Shown: positions 16,875-24,886, counted from the first letter of the stretch. The stretch is DNA of 57,729 nt from Acidobacteria bacterium 28-1 (GCA_002050365.1 MWYZ01000081.1:1-57729); one strand, 5' to 3'. Numbers and translations: made by a program. Notes: generated by a model not told the origin, from the sequence alone.

Positions 16875-18272
16875 TTACTTAATCGATAAACTATTGATGA
16901 TTTTTTGACGATATGCGTTTGCGTCTTTCTTTATAACATTTTCATTAAGGGTGAGCAACCTTTTGTTGAGCATCAAAACTTTGCCGTTGACGATGACGGT
17001 GTGCACATCGCTCGCTTTCGTTGCATAAACCAGTTGTGAATAGAGGTTGTAAAACGGCGTTTGATTTAAGTTATCGAAATCTACAACAACAATGTCGGCG
17101 CGTTTTCCCGCTTCAATCGAACCGATAATTTTTTCCAAGTGTAATGCTCTCGCGCCCCGAATCGTCGCCATTTCAAATGCTTGTTGTGCGGTCAAAACCT
17201 TCGGATCGCCCGTAATTAGCTTGTGCAGTTTTGCCGCAGTGTCCATTTCTTCCCACATATCGAGGTCGTTGTTCGATGCCGCGCCGTCGGTTCCCAAACC
17301 AACCGCCAAATCACGAGCAAGCATCTGCGGCACGGGCGCAACGCCCGCGGCGATTTTCATATTCGATTGCGGATTGTGCGCGATGCCGACGTTAAACTTC
17401 TTCAAAATTTCAAGTTCTTCCGTGTTTGCCTGAATAACGTGCGCGGCAATAAGTTTGTCGCTTAAAAAACCGATTTTATTGACGTATTCAATCGAACGCA
17501 TTCGTTTCTCTTTCATTACAAAATCCGTTTCGCTCTGCGCTTCGGCTAAATGCATTATGAGCGGCGCGTTGAGTTTATCGGATAAAGTCTTTGCTTCCAT
17601 CAAATGTTCTTCCGACACGGTGTAAGGCGCGTGGGGCGCAATCGCCGGCACAATCAAAGTATTTCCCTGCCATTTTTTGACGAAGTTTTCGGCGTAAATT
17701 TTCGCGTCCGCGAAGGTTTTATTATCGGGTACAGAAAAATCAATCAGCGTTTCACCGAGAACGCCGCGCATCCCGGCTTTTGATGTTTCGTCTGCAATCG
17801 CGTCCTCAAAATAATACATATCGCAATAGGTCGTTGTGCCGCCGCGAATCATCTCCGCCAAACCGAGCCGAGTTCCGACGCGCACAAAATCCTCTGTCAC
17901 ATTTTTCGCTTCGGCGGGAAAAATATATTTCTGGAGCCATTCCTGCAAATCCAAATCGTCGGCGATGCCGCGAAACAAAGTCATCGGAATGTGCGTGTGC
18001 GCGTTGATTAAACCGGGAATGACGACTTTTCCGCGAGCGTCAATCGTTTGACTGGAAGAAAATTTTTGAGTGATTTCGGCAACCGTTCCGACAGCGACGA
18101 TTTCGCTTTTTCGCACGGCAATCGCGCCGTTTTCGATGACCGTTTTTGGAGCGTTCATTGTAACGACGGTTCCGTTGCGGACGATTAAATCAACCGCTTG
18201 TTTTTGGGCAAAAATTAATTGTGGAAGAAAGAGAAGAAATGAAACGAAGAATAAAATGTTTAGCTTTTCCAT
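16875..18272 (-). CDS. Exported amidohydrolase of the SAH/MTA deaminase (MtaD/TrzA) family
   Basis: A metal-dependent deaminase/amidohydrolase of 465 residues. The N-terminus MEKLNILFFVSFLLFLPQLIFAQ is a clear signal peptide (described as residues 1-23), which is unusual for a family that normally works in the cytoplasm. The core shows the metal motif NAHTHIPMTLFRG, the His of HLAEAQSETD, AAHVIQ and the Asp of GLGTDGAASNND, in the correct order for the MtaD/ATZ/TRZ group. Relatives deaminate S-adenosylhomocysteine, methylthioadenosine, guanine or triazines. The likely job is deaminating scavenged nucleosides outside the membrane, which fits the nucleoside uptake and salvage operon 1-7 kb away; that link is inference. 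Confidence 0.85.
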   Translation of the reverse strand: MEKLNILFFVSFLLFLPQLIFAQKQAVDLIVRNGTVVTMNAPKTVIENGAIAVRKSEIVAVGTVAEITQKFSSSQTIDARGKVVIPGLINAHTHIPMTLFRGIADDLDLQEWLQKYIFPAEAKNVTEDFVRVGTRLGLAEMIRGGTTTYCDMYYFEDAIADETSKAGMRGVLGETLIDFSVPDNKTFADAKIYAENFVKKWQGNTLIVPAIAPHAPYTVSEEHLMEAKTLSDKLNAPLIMHLAEAQSETDFVMKEKRMRSIEYVNKIGFLSDKLIAAHVIQANTEELEILKKFNVGIAHNPQSNMKIAAGVAPVPQMLARDLAVGLGTDGAASNNDLDMWEEMDTAAKLHKLITGDPKVLTAQQAFEMATIRGARALHLEKIIGSIEAGKRADIVVVDFDNLNQTPFYNLYSQLVYATKASDVHTVIVNGKVLMLNKRLLTLNENVIKKDANAYRQKIINSLSIK

Positions 18273-18320
18273 AGCTGAATTTACAACATTCCAGAGAGGA
18301 AAATCAAAGCTGACTGCAAC

Positions 18321-19103
18321 TTAATCGGAAATGTTTGTTCCCTTTAGCTTCGTCATCAGTCTTCGATAAAGTTGGAAAGGTTTTTTATTGATAAATTGCC
18401 GATAATAATCGTTGTATTGCATTTGAAATATAAATCCGACGTGATTATTGAGCAGACGTTCCATTATCGGCGGACTTTTGTGCAGCGGAAAATCGCCGAT
18501 TTCAATGACGAAAACCGCGTCGGGCAAACTGTTGGCGCGGAATTTAATTTCGTTGTCTTTGAGATATTGAATACAGTTGGCAATAGCATTGTAATTTATC
18601 GCCGAATCGTGAAAGAGAATCGCGCCGTTTTCATCCAGCACTTCGAGGCAAAATTTAAAATCCGATAAAACGGCTTCGTCCGTGTGTTCGCCGTCAATAA
18701 AACACATCTGAATCTTTTCCTCGATTTGTGACGGCTTAACTTCGCGGCGTGTGTCGCCGTCAATCGTTTTGATTTTGTCGGTCGGCGCAATCTCACTTAA
18801 AAGCTCGAGCATCCGCGCCGTCGAATTATTTAAATAAATGTAATCAACTCCGCGCTCGTCGGGCTGGCGCAGCGGGCGTTTGTCAATCGAATAGACACGC
18901 GCACATTTTTCGTCCAATAAATGCGGCTGAATGCTTCCACCTAAGTATGAGCCGATTTCCAAGTAATTATATTTCGGCAGCAGATTTCGCACGGCAAACT
19001 GACAGCCGAGCAGCGTTTGTTTATCGTCGTCGGTTAATTGAGTTTTAATTTTCTCGTAAATTTTCAAATCGAGACGGCTGATAAGTTGTTCAAAATTGCT
19101 CAT
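18321..19103 (-). CDS. Class I SAM-dependent methyltransferase (Methyltransf_24-like)
   Basis: A 260-residue protein with the methyltransferase glycine loop YLEIGSYLGGSIQPHLL, the acidic end of strand beta-2 (VYSIDKRPL), and MCFIDGEHTDEAVLSDF, a signature of the Methyltransf_24 group that often modifies sugars or cell-surface glycans. AILFHDSAIN continues that block. The C-terminal 60 residues are basic and aromatic. The substrate is unknown. It is followed on the left by the amidohydrolase gene with 48 bases between, same strand, so the two may share a transcript. The 269-bp palindromic element lies immediately upstream and probably holds or replaces its promoter. Confidence 0.8.
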   Translation of the reverse strand: MSNFEQLISRLDLKIYEKIKTQLTDDDKQTLLGCQFAVRNLLPKYNYLEIGSYLGGSIQPHLLDEKCARVYSIDKRPLRQPDERGVDYIYLNNSTARMLELLSEIAPTDKIKTIDGDTRREVKPSQIEEKIQMCFIDGEHTDEAVLSDFKFCLEVLDENGAILFHDSAINYNAIANCIQYLKDNEIKFRANSLPDAVFVIEIGDFPLHKSPPIMERLLNNHVGFIFQMQYNDYYRQFINKKPFQLYRRLMTKLKGTNISD

Positions 19104-19122
19104 TAAGTTTAGAAAACAATTA

Positions 19123-19391
19123 ATGTTCTTTGAAAAATAAATCCGAGAATCCTTTAATATCGCGCAGCGATTGTCTGAATTTAGCCGTGTGTTTTAACGC
19201 ACGGTAAATATAAGAAAGCCGTTCGCGTCGCGTCAGCGACGGCTGAATTGCAACAGCAATCTTCAAGTGTCGCTGACGCGACACGCGGTTTATTGATTTG
19301 CGCCGCCGTGCCTTGAAAGACACGGCTAAATTCAAGCTGTCGCTACGCGACAATCAGAAAATCTTTTTTGGATTTATTTTTCAAAGAACAT
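19123..19391. mobile_element. 269-bp palindromic element with 22-bp perfect terminal inverted repeats
   Basis: Left end 19123-19144 and right end 19370-19391 are exact reverse complements (ATGTTCTTTGAAAAATAA at the outer edge). Inside are further inverted pairs: GATTGTCTGAATTTAGCCGTG near the left faces CACGGCTAAATTC and GCGACAATCAGAAA near the right, and GTCGCGTCAGCGAC faces GTCGCTGACGCGAC. An open frame in the middle (19120-19353, minus) looks like a shadow of the palindromes, not a gene. Size, ends and lack of coding capacity fit a MITE-like element; the driving transposase is not known, and no target duplication is clear. Confidence 0.65.
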
Positions 19392-19417
19392 AAATGTTTT
19401 CGGTTTTCTAAATAATT

Positions 19418-19813
19418 TCACTTCAAAAATTTTGTGTCAAACGCTCTTGGAAGAAGTTCCTTCATCTGCACGGTTTCGGTTTTGTCTTTTAAATTGGCAA
19501 ATGTAACGGGAACATCGCCGCAAAATTCCCAAATAATTTGCCGACACGCTCCGCACGGCGGCGTGAGTTCTTCCGTGTCGGCGACGACCGCAATTTGTTC
19601 AAATTCCGTTTCGCCTTCCGATACTGCTTTCCAAATCGCCACTCGTTCCGCGCACACGGTCAAACCGTAACTCGCCGACTCGACGTTGCAGCCCGTGAAA
19701 ATTTTTCCGCTCTTCGTCTGCACCGCCGCGCCGACTTTGAAATTCGAGTAAGGCACGCTCGCTCGCTCACGGGCTTGTTTGGCTGATTCGATTAATTCTA
19801 AATCTTTATCCAT
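19418..19813 (-). CDS. cdd: Cytidine deaminase
   Basis: Converts cytidine and deoxycytidine to uridine and deoxyuridine. At 131 residues it is the short tetrameric form. It has the substrate loop GCNVESASYGL, the catalytic CAE motif (TVCAERVAIW) and the zinc pair PPCGACRQ, so all three zinc cysteines and the proton-shuttling Glu are present. It is the last gene of the minus-strand nucleoside cluster (permeases, punA, udk, cdd), which makes uridine for the kinase encoded just upstream. Confidence 0.95.
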   Translation of the reverse strand: MDKDLELIESAKQARERASVPYSNFKVGAAVQTKSGKIFTGCNVESASYGLTVCAERVAIWKAVSEGETEFEQIAVVADTEELTPPCGACRQIIWEFCGDVPVTFANLKDKTETVQMKELLPRAFDTKFLK

Positions 19814-19822
19814 AATTTTTTA

Positions 19823-19927
19823 ACGCAGAGACGCAGAGCCTTTAAATAAACTAAAAACAAAATTACAAATGAACTTTTGATTTTCGCCGATTTTATCTTT
19901 TATTTCTTTTCTCCGCGTCTCTGCGTT
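19823..19927. repeat. Inverted repeat AACGCAGAGACGC between udk and cdd
   Basis: 17-base arms AACGCAGAGACGCAGAG (19823-19839) and CTCCGCGTCTCTGCGTT (19911-19927) pair with one mismatch across an AT-rich 71-base spacer. It fills the whole udk-cdd gap and could slow or end transcription between them. Confidence 0.7.
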
Positions 19928-19934
19928 TCAAATT

Positions 19935-20561
19935 TTATTCGGCTTTGCTCAGTTCGGCACGAAGTTTTTCGCGGATTAGTCCGCACAGAAATTCGACTCC
20001 GATTTCAGGATTGCCGCCTTCGGGAATTATCAAATCGGCGTGGCGTTTCGACGGCTCGACAAACTCGAAGTGCATTGGGCGGACAGTCGAATAATACTGC
20101 GCGATGACCGATTCCGTCGTGCGTCCGCGCTCGCTGATGTCTCGCTGCAGACGGCGTATAAAACGAATGTCATCGGGCGTGTCAACGAAAACTTTGACAT
20201 CGAGTAAATTTGAAACGCGCGAATCGGAAAAAATCAAAATGCCTTCGACAATGACGATCGTCTTCGGTTCGATGTGTTCGGTTTGGCGTCGTCTGGTGTG
20301 AGTTTTGAAATCGTAAACCGGCATCTCGACGGCGAGTCCGTCTTTCAAACACTTCAAATGATTGACCATCATTTCGCTGTCAATCGAATCGGGATGGTCG
20401 AAATTCGTCTGCCGCCGCGCGTCGAGCGGCATATCTTCAAGGTTGCGGTAATAGGAATCCTGCTCAAGAAGAACTATATTTTGATGATTGACCGATTCGA
20501 TTACCTTCCGAGCAATCGTCGTTTTTCCCGAACCTGTTCCGCCGCATATTCCTATAATCAT
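19935..20561 (-). CDS. udk: Uridine kinase
   Basis: Phosphorylates uridine and cytidine to UMP and CMP with ATP or GTP. The 208-residue protein has the P-loop GICGGTGSGKTTIAR, the DSYYRNL substrate segment, FDHPDSIDSE, TIVIVEGILIFSD (Walker B) and RFIRRLQRDISERGRT (lid). Length and motif order match Udk. It belongs to the nucleoside salvage operon. Its leader is a 7-bp TTTTTAG repeat that ends 12 bases before the ATG, so no normal Shine-Dalgarno is visible. Confidence 0.95.
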   Translation of the reverse strand: MIIGICGGTGSGKTTIARKVIESVNHQNIVLLEQDSYYRNLEDMPLDARRQTNFDHPDSIDSEMMVNHLKCLKDGLAVEMPVYDFKTHTRRRQTEHIEPKTIVIVEGILIFSDSRVSNLLDVKVFVDTPDDIRFIRRLQRDISERGRTTESVIAQYYSTVRPMHFEFVEPSKRHADLIIPEGGNPEIGVEFLCGLIREKLRAELSKAE

Positions 20562-20570
20562 AGCTTTTGG

Positions 20571-20592
20571 TTTTTAGTTTTTAGTTTTTAGC
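20571..20592. repeat. 7-bp TTTTTAG tandem repeat, left copy flanking the four-helix-bundle gene
   Basis: Three copies of TTTTTAG. It is the inverted partner of the repeat at 20953-21003. On the minus strand it encodes the C-terminus (GLKTKN) and stop codon of the four-helix-bundle protein. Confidence 0.75.
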
Positions 20593-20954
20593 CCTTCGGT
20601 TTTGCCGATTGAGCGTAAGTAAGCATTTAAGGACGGCAAAAGGTTTTCTATTAAGGGTTTGAGTTTTTCAATTTGTTCTTTGGTCAACAGATTTCTTTTA
20701 TAAGCGCGACGTAGCCAATGTTGTGTTTCTTGAAGCGAGCCGCGTGCAATTCGCACGAAACGCTTATTGTCCAAATGTGTGCCTCGCCCTTCGCCCTCGG
20801 CGATGTTTGCCCTAACAGAATCGGCAGAACGAATTATTTGTTTGCCCAAAGTGTCTTTAGCTAAATTGTTCCAGCCAACAACAATTTCCCAAATTTCATC
20901 CGCGAGAGTTTCAGACATTTGATAAACTCTTAAATTTTCAAATTTCGTTTTCAT
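20574..20954 (-). CDS. Four-helix-bundle (S23/IVP-type) protein
   Basis: A 126-residue all-helical protein of the 23S-rRNA intervening-sequence (S23) family: MKTKFENLRVYQMSETLADE, then SADSVRANIAEGEGRGTHL with the conserved SVxxNIAEG, then ARGSLQETQHWLRRA (SxxExxxxL) and a final amphipathic helix. Relatives occur in rRNA intervening sequences and as scattered chromosomal orphans, form pentamers and have no settled function. It interrupts the punA-udk arrangement and is bracketed by inverted 7-bp repeats, as if gene and repeats arrived as one unit. Its C-terminal six residues are encoded by the repeat. Confidence 0.9.
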   Translation of the reverse strand: MKTKFENLRVYQMSETLADEIWEIVVGWNNLAKDTLGKQIIRSADSVRANIAEGEGRGTHLDNKRFVRIARGSLQETQHWLRRAYKRNLLTKEQIEKLKPLIENLLPSLNAYLRSIGKTEGLKTKN

Positions 20955-21003
20955 AATTTTCTAAAAACCAAAAACCAAAAACCAAAAACTAAAAACTAAA
21001 AAC
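20953..21003. repeat. 7-bp AAAAACC/AAAAACT tandem repeat, right copy flanking the four-helix-bundle gene
   Basis: About six copies of a 7-bp unit, drifting from AAAAACC to AAAAACT. It fills the 41-base gap between punA and the four-helix-bundle gene and is inverted with respect to 20571-20592. Confidence 0.75.
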
Positions 21004-21871
21004 CAATTCTCAAAACAACTCTCCTCAACAATTCTTTGAAAGTAGCCGCAACTTTCGCGCCTATTTCCATTACTTCCTCGTGATGAATTACGTCGCCGCT
21101 GATGCCCGCCGCCATATTTGTAATGCAGGAAATTCCGATAACGTTCATTCCCGTGTGCCGCGCCGTAATCGCTTCCGGGACGGTTGACATCCCGACTGCA
21201 TCAGTCCCAAGCAATCTGAGCAGACGAATTTCGGCGGGTGTTTCATAGCTCGGACCGGAAAGACCGCAATATACTCCGCGCCGCAGAAAATAATTAATCG
21301 TTTGTTTTTTACCTGTTTCGATTTCTCGCCGAACGGCTTTTTCCTGCGCCATCTTTTTCGCTTCGGCGATGACGATTTCTTGATATTCGAGCGAATAAAC
21401 TTCCGTCATATCGGGAAATCTCACGCCGAATCTTTCATCATTTTCGCCGCGCAGAGGATTGATTCCCATCAAATTTATGTGGTCGCGGATAAGCATCAGC
21501 GAACCTTGTTTGAAATCAGTATTAACGCTTCCCGCCGCGTTGGTCAGAATCAAAGACTTTACGCCGAGTAAGCCGAGCATACGAACGGGAAAAACGACTT
21601 GTTCAATGCCGTAGCCTTCGTAATAATGAAAACGCCCTTGTTGGACTGCGACGGAAACACCTTCGACTTCACCGAGAATTAACCTGCCTGCGTGTCCTTC
21701 GACGGTTGACTGCGCAAAATTCGGAATCTCTTCATATGGAATTTTTACGGCATTTTCGACTTCATCAGCAAACGCGCCCAAGCCGCTTCCTAGAACGACA
21801 GCAATTTTTATTTCCTTATTGTATTTCGATTTGATAAATTCGGCGGCTTCAACCGCTTTTTCGTAACTCAT
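20996..21871 (-). CDS. punA: Purine-nucleoside phosphorylase
   Basis: Splits inosine and guanosine with phosphate to the base plus ribose-1-phosphate. The 291-residue trimeric-type PNP shows IAVVLGSGLGAFAD, the phosphate/ribose loop QQGRFHYYEGYG, TNAAGSVN, and the purine pocket CGLSGPSYETPAEIR with GTDAVGMSTVPEAI. I prefer the ATG at 21871 to the GTG at 21886; neither has a strong Shine-Dalgarno. It follows two nucleoside ABC permease genes on the same strand, so the order is import, phosphorolysis, kinase, deaminase. Confidence 0.94.
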   Translation of the reverse strand: MSYEKAVEAAEFIKSKYNKEIKIAVVLGSGLGAFADEVENAVKIPYEEIPNFAQSTVEGHAGRLILGEVEGVSVAVQQGRFHYYEGYGIEQVVFPVRMLGLLGVKSLILTNAAGSVNTDFKQGSLMLIRDHINLMGINPLRGENDERFGVRFPDMTEVYSLEYQEIVIAEAKKMAQEKAVRREIETGKKQTINYFLRRGVYCGLSGPSYETPAEIRLLRLLGTDAVGMSTVPEAITARHTGMNVIGISCITNMAAGISGDVIHHEEVMEIGAKVAATFKELLRRVVLRIGF

Positions 21872-21950
21872 AATAAAAGGAAACACAGATTACCACAGAC
21901 GGCTGAAAATTTTAATCCGTCTGTTCTATCCGGATATACTTGTAGCTGAA

Positions 21951-22853
21951 TTACTTCTCCTTTCGATACGGAATTCCAAGTGCTTTCGGCGCACGCGATA
22001 AACCGATGAAGCCCGCAAGAACGATAATCGTCAAAACATATGGAATAATTTGAATAAATTGGACGGGAACATTTTCGCCCGAAGCCGTTTTGATATTGGC
22101 AAGCGGAATCGTCAGAGCTTCCGTAAAACCAAAAAACAGACACGCGAGAAGCACTTGAACAGGTCGCCATTTCGCTAAGATAAGCGCAGCCAGCGCGATG
22201 AATCCGCGCCCCGCCGTCATTCCGCGCGTGAACAGAGAAGATTGTCCGATAGACAGATACGCGCCGCCTGCTGCCGCCAAAACGCCGCTTAAAACAACGG
22301 CGGTATATCTTAATTTGTTCACGCTCACGCCCGCCGCGTCCGCCGCCGCCGGATTTTCACCCGTGGCGCGAAGCCGCAGACCAAACGGCGTTTTATAAAG
22401 CACATACCAGCAAACGGGAACAAGCAAAAAAGCTAAAAAGGATGCGATGTTGATGCCGAAAAATTCGGGCAGTAAATCGGCTTTGGCGATTTGCTCGGTC
22501 GAGCCGGCAGAATCATACATCGCGCCCGACAAAAGCGCGGGCAAGCCGAGCATCAGAATATTGATGCCGAAACCCGCAACAACCTGGTCGGCTTCAAATT
22601 TGATACAGGCAACCGCATAAACGAGAGCTAAAACCGCGCCTGCAATCATTCCGCACAACAAACCGAGAAACGGATTGCCTGTCTCAAAGGTGATAACCGC
22701 CGCCGTGAACGCGCCCGCCAACATCAAGCCTTCAAGCGCGATGTTGATAACGCCCGAACGCTCGGAAAACATACCGCCGAGCGCGGCGAAAATCAACGGC
22801 GTGGCAAAACGGATGGTAGAAAATAAAAGTGCTATGGTAAATATTTCGCTCAT
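21951..22853 (-). CDS. Nucleoside ABC transporter permease (NupQ/YufQ-type)
   Basis: A 300-residue inner-membrane permease of the BPD_transp_2 family with eight or more hydrophobic segments. The core RSGVINIALEGLMLAGAF is the hallmark of BmpA-dependent nucleoside importers. I chose the ATG at 22853: it lies one base past the stop of the partner permease gene, so the two are coupled. The longer frame to 22889 only overlaps that gene. The ATP-binding subunit and substrate-binding lipoprotein are not in the window and must be encoded elsewhere. Confidence 0.9.
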   Translation of the reverse strand: MSEIFTIALLFSTIRFATPLIFAALGGMFSERSGVINIALEGLMLAGAFTAAVITFETGNPFLGLLCGMIAGAVLALVYAVACIKFEADQVVAGFGINILMLGLPALLSGAMYDSAGSTEQIAKADLLPEFFGINIASFLAFLLVPVCWYVLYKTPFGLRLRATGENPAAADAAGVSVNKLRYTAVVLSGVLAAAGGAYLSIGQSSLFTRGMTAGRGFIALAALILAKWRPVQVLLACLFFGFTEALTIPLANIKTASGENVPVQFIQIIPYVLTIIVLAGFIGLSRAPKALGIPYRKEK

Positions 22854-22854
22854 T

Positions 22855-23934
22855 TTATCGTTTAGAAAATCTTTGTAGAGAAGCCACAAACAAAATCACG
22901 ACCGCTTGCAGAACTTCGACCAAATCTTTGGAAACATATTCGGTAAATGCGTCAACGAAAATTCCTCCGCGTTGGAGAATCGCAAAAAATATCGCCGCGA
23001 GAAAAACGCCGAGCGGATGGTTTCTGCCGAGAAGCGCGACGGCAATTCCAAGAAATCCCCATTCGGGCGAGAATCCGTCGTAATACAAGTGGCGATAACC
23101 CAAAACTTCGCCGATGGCGACCATTCCAGCGAGTCCGCCGGAAATCGTCATCGCAATAATGATTTGTTTTTTCGGCGAGATTCCGCCGTATTCCGCCGCG
23201 CTCGGATTTGCGCCGACAGCGCGAAGCTCAAAGCCCCATTTTGTTTTCCAAAGAAAAATATAGACGAGAATGCACATCAGAATCGCCAGCAGAAACGCCA
23301 CGCTCAAAGGCACGAATTCGGGCATTCCGGGAATGAATTGGCTAATTCGCGGAATGTGCGCGGCTTCGCCAATCGGCGCGGTCTGCAAGATCGCGTCGCC
23401 CGGAACTTTGAAATGATATTGAGTGAAATAACTGACCAGAGCAATGGCGATAAAATTGAGCATTATCGTATTGATAACTTCGTGTGAGCCGAATTTCGCT
23501 TTTAAAATTCCGGGAATTGCGCCCCAAATTCCGCCTGCGACAACCGCCGTCAACATACACAGCGGCACGAGCAATACGGCGGGCAAACTCGTCCAAGAGT
23601 AATCAACGTCTTTGCCGAAAACATTAACCACCGTTCCGCCGAATTTAATGCCGACCCACGCCGTTGCAAACGCCGCGACGTAAAGTTGACCCTCCGCGCC
23701 GATGTTTAGCAAACCGCAACGAAACGCAACCGCAACCGCCAAGCCGGTGAAAATCAACGGCGTAGCGTAAAAAAGCATATAGCCGATGTCTCTGAGCGAA
23801 CCGAAAGAATTGCCGAGCAGCAAACCGAAAGTTTCAAACGGATTGTCGCCAATCAACGCGACGATGATACCGCCGACAGCGAAAGCCGCAACGACCGCTA
23901 TTAACGGAGATAAAATTTCACGAAAGATTTTCAT
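22855..23934 (-). CDS. Nucleoside ABC transporter permease (NupP/YufP-type)
   Basis: A 359-residue permease, the longer partner of the pair. The sequence CGLLNIGAEGQLYVAAFAT is the coupling-helix region typical of NupP/YufP, and ELRAVGANPSAAEYGGI is the second conserved cytoplasmic loop. Around ten membrane segments can be seen. It is the first gene of the nucleoside operon; its leader (23935-24047) lies back to back with the hsp20 promoter region. It forms a heterodimer with the product of the next gene by family precedent. Confidence 0.9.
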   Translation of the reverse strand: MKIFREILSPLIAVVAAFAVGGIIVALIGDNPFETFGLLLGNSFGSLRDIGYMLFYATPLIFTGLAVAVAFRCGLLNIGAEGQLYVAAFATAWVGIKFGGTVVNVFGKDVDYSWTSLPAVLLVPLCMLTAVVAGGIWGAIPGILKAKFGSHEVINTIMLNFIAIALVSYFTQYHFKVPGDAILQTAPIGEAAHIPRISQFIPGMPEFVPLSVAFLLAILMCILVYIFLWKTKWGFELRAVGANPSAAEYGGISPKKQIIIAMTISGGLAGMVAIGEVLGYRHLYYDGFSPEWGFLGIAVALLGRNHPLGVFLAAIFFAILQRGGIFVDAFTEYVSKDLVEVLQAVVILFVASLQRFSKR

Positions 23935-24047
23935 TTTGGTTATTTAAAAGATTGGACGAGAGTAAATATACCTAACAAAAATACAAAGCGCATCTAAAAT
24001 TAAGAAAAAATTTACAAATATTAAATAAAATTTTTCTCGCATAAGAC

Positions 24048-24076
24048 TTGACAAGAACGCACTCATATTTTATTAT
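24048..24076 (+). promoter_or_regulatory. Strong sigma-70 promoter upstream of hsp20
   Basis: TTGACA at 24048-24053, 17-bp spacer, TATTAT at 24071-24076: a near-perfect housekeeping promoter. The MITE (24119-24279) lies between it and the hsp20 ribosome-binding site, so the transcript would carry the whole MITE as leader. No complete CIRCE operator is visible. Confidence 0.65.
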
Positions 24077-24118
24077 TGTTTCAGACTAAGCGACATAATA
24101 AACTTAGTTATATTAAAC

Positions 24119-24279
24119 TAGACATTATCGGAAATAAGAAATATTTGCCCGCGAAAAGCGCGAAATAGGCGAAAAAAGGAAAATCGAAGATAAAGCTCAA
24201 TCTTTTTGCTTTAATGATAGTGTAATTGGCGTTTTTCGCGGGCAGCGTTTCTTCTGGTTTTTATTTCCAATAATGTCTA
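24119..24279. mobile_element. 161-bp MITE, copy 1 (TA target site, IS630/Tc1-like)
   Basis: Identical over all 161 bases to 57239-57399. The ends are TAGACATTAT and ATAATGTCTA; inner inverted blocks GGAAATAA/TTATTTCC and TGCCCGCGAAAA/TTTTCGCGGGCA make it largely self-complementary. The flanking sequence diverges at once on both sides. No coding capacity. Here it sits in the hsp20 leader, 14 bases before the GGAGG ribosome-binding site. Confidence 0.9.
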
Positions 24280-24306
24280 CTAAACAAATTTTTGGAGGTT
24301 AGAAAA

Positions 24307-24825
24307 ATGAACGTAGTAAAATATGACCCGTTTCGTGATTTGAAGAGTTTGCAGGATGAAATGAACCGTCTTTTCAGCGGAACATTTTCACGCGGCAGCC
24401 AAGATGAAATTATGCGCGGCGCGTGGTCGCCGAGCGTGGATATTTTTGAGAACAAAGACCAAATCGTTCTTGAAGCGGAATTGCCGGGAATGACTGCTGA
24501 GGATGTGAACATTTCGATTGAGAACAATGTTCTGACTTTGCACGGCGAGCGTCGCTTTGAGAAAAAAGACGAAAGCGATAATTTCCACCGTGTTGAGCGT
24601 TCGTATGGCTCGTTCACCCGTTCATTTACATTACCGCCGACGGTTTCGAGCGAAAATGCCAATGCCGAATTTGAAAACGGCGTGCTGCGTTTAACTTTAG
24701 CGAAACGCGAGGAAGCTAAACCGCACCGCATTGAAATCAAAGCAAGCAGCGGTAAAAACGCACAAACCAAAACGATTGACGCAAAAGCGCAACAGAGTGA
24801 AAAAACCAATACGGCAAACGGCTAA
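24307..24825 (+). CDS. Small heat-shock protein Hsp20
   Basis: ATP-independent holdase chaperone, 172 residues, cytoplasmic. The start at 24307 follows GGAGG with eight bases between; an in-frame start at 24292 lies before this site. The short N-terminal arm (1-40, NVVKYDPFRDLKSLQDEMNR) precedes the alpha-crystallin domain from WSPSVDIFENKD through AELPGMTAEDV and HGERRF to FENGVLRLTLAK. An I-x-I tail motif (IEI) follows in a Lys/Ser/Gln-rich C-terminus. It is first in the hsp20-clpB-grpE stress group. Its leader contains a MITE and a 50-bp perfect palindrome follows its stop. Confidence 0.93.
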   Translation: MNVVKYDPFRDLKSLQDEMNRLFSGTFSRGSQDEIMRGAWSPSVDIFENKDQIVLEAELPGMTAEDVNISIENNVLTLHGERRFEKKDESDNFHRVERSYGSFTRSFTLPPTVSSENANAEFENGVLRLTLAKREEAKPHRIEIKASSGKNAQTKTIDAKAQQSEKTNTANG

Positions 24826-24836
24826 TTTTAATTTTT

Positions 24837-24886
24837 AATAATGAAGGTGAATGGCGAATTTAAATTCGCCATTCACCTTCATTATT
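24837..24886. repeat. 50-bp perfect palindrome between hsp20 and clpB
   Basis: Arms 24837-24861 and 24862-24886 are exact reverse complements with no spacer (AATGAAGGTGAATGGCG ... CGCCATTCACCTTCATT). In RNA it would form a 20-plus-bp hairpin 14 bases before the clpB ATG. It could end some hsp20 transcripts or shelter the clpB start. Confidence 0.8.

Noticed and set aside
19120..19353. 77-residue open frame inside the palindromic element
   Set aside because: Arg-rich, made of the element's inverted repeats; no recognisable protein features or ribosome-binding site.
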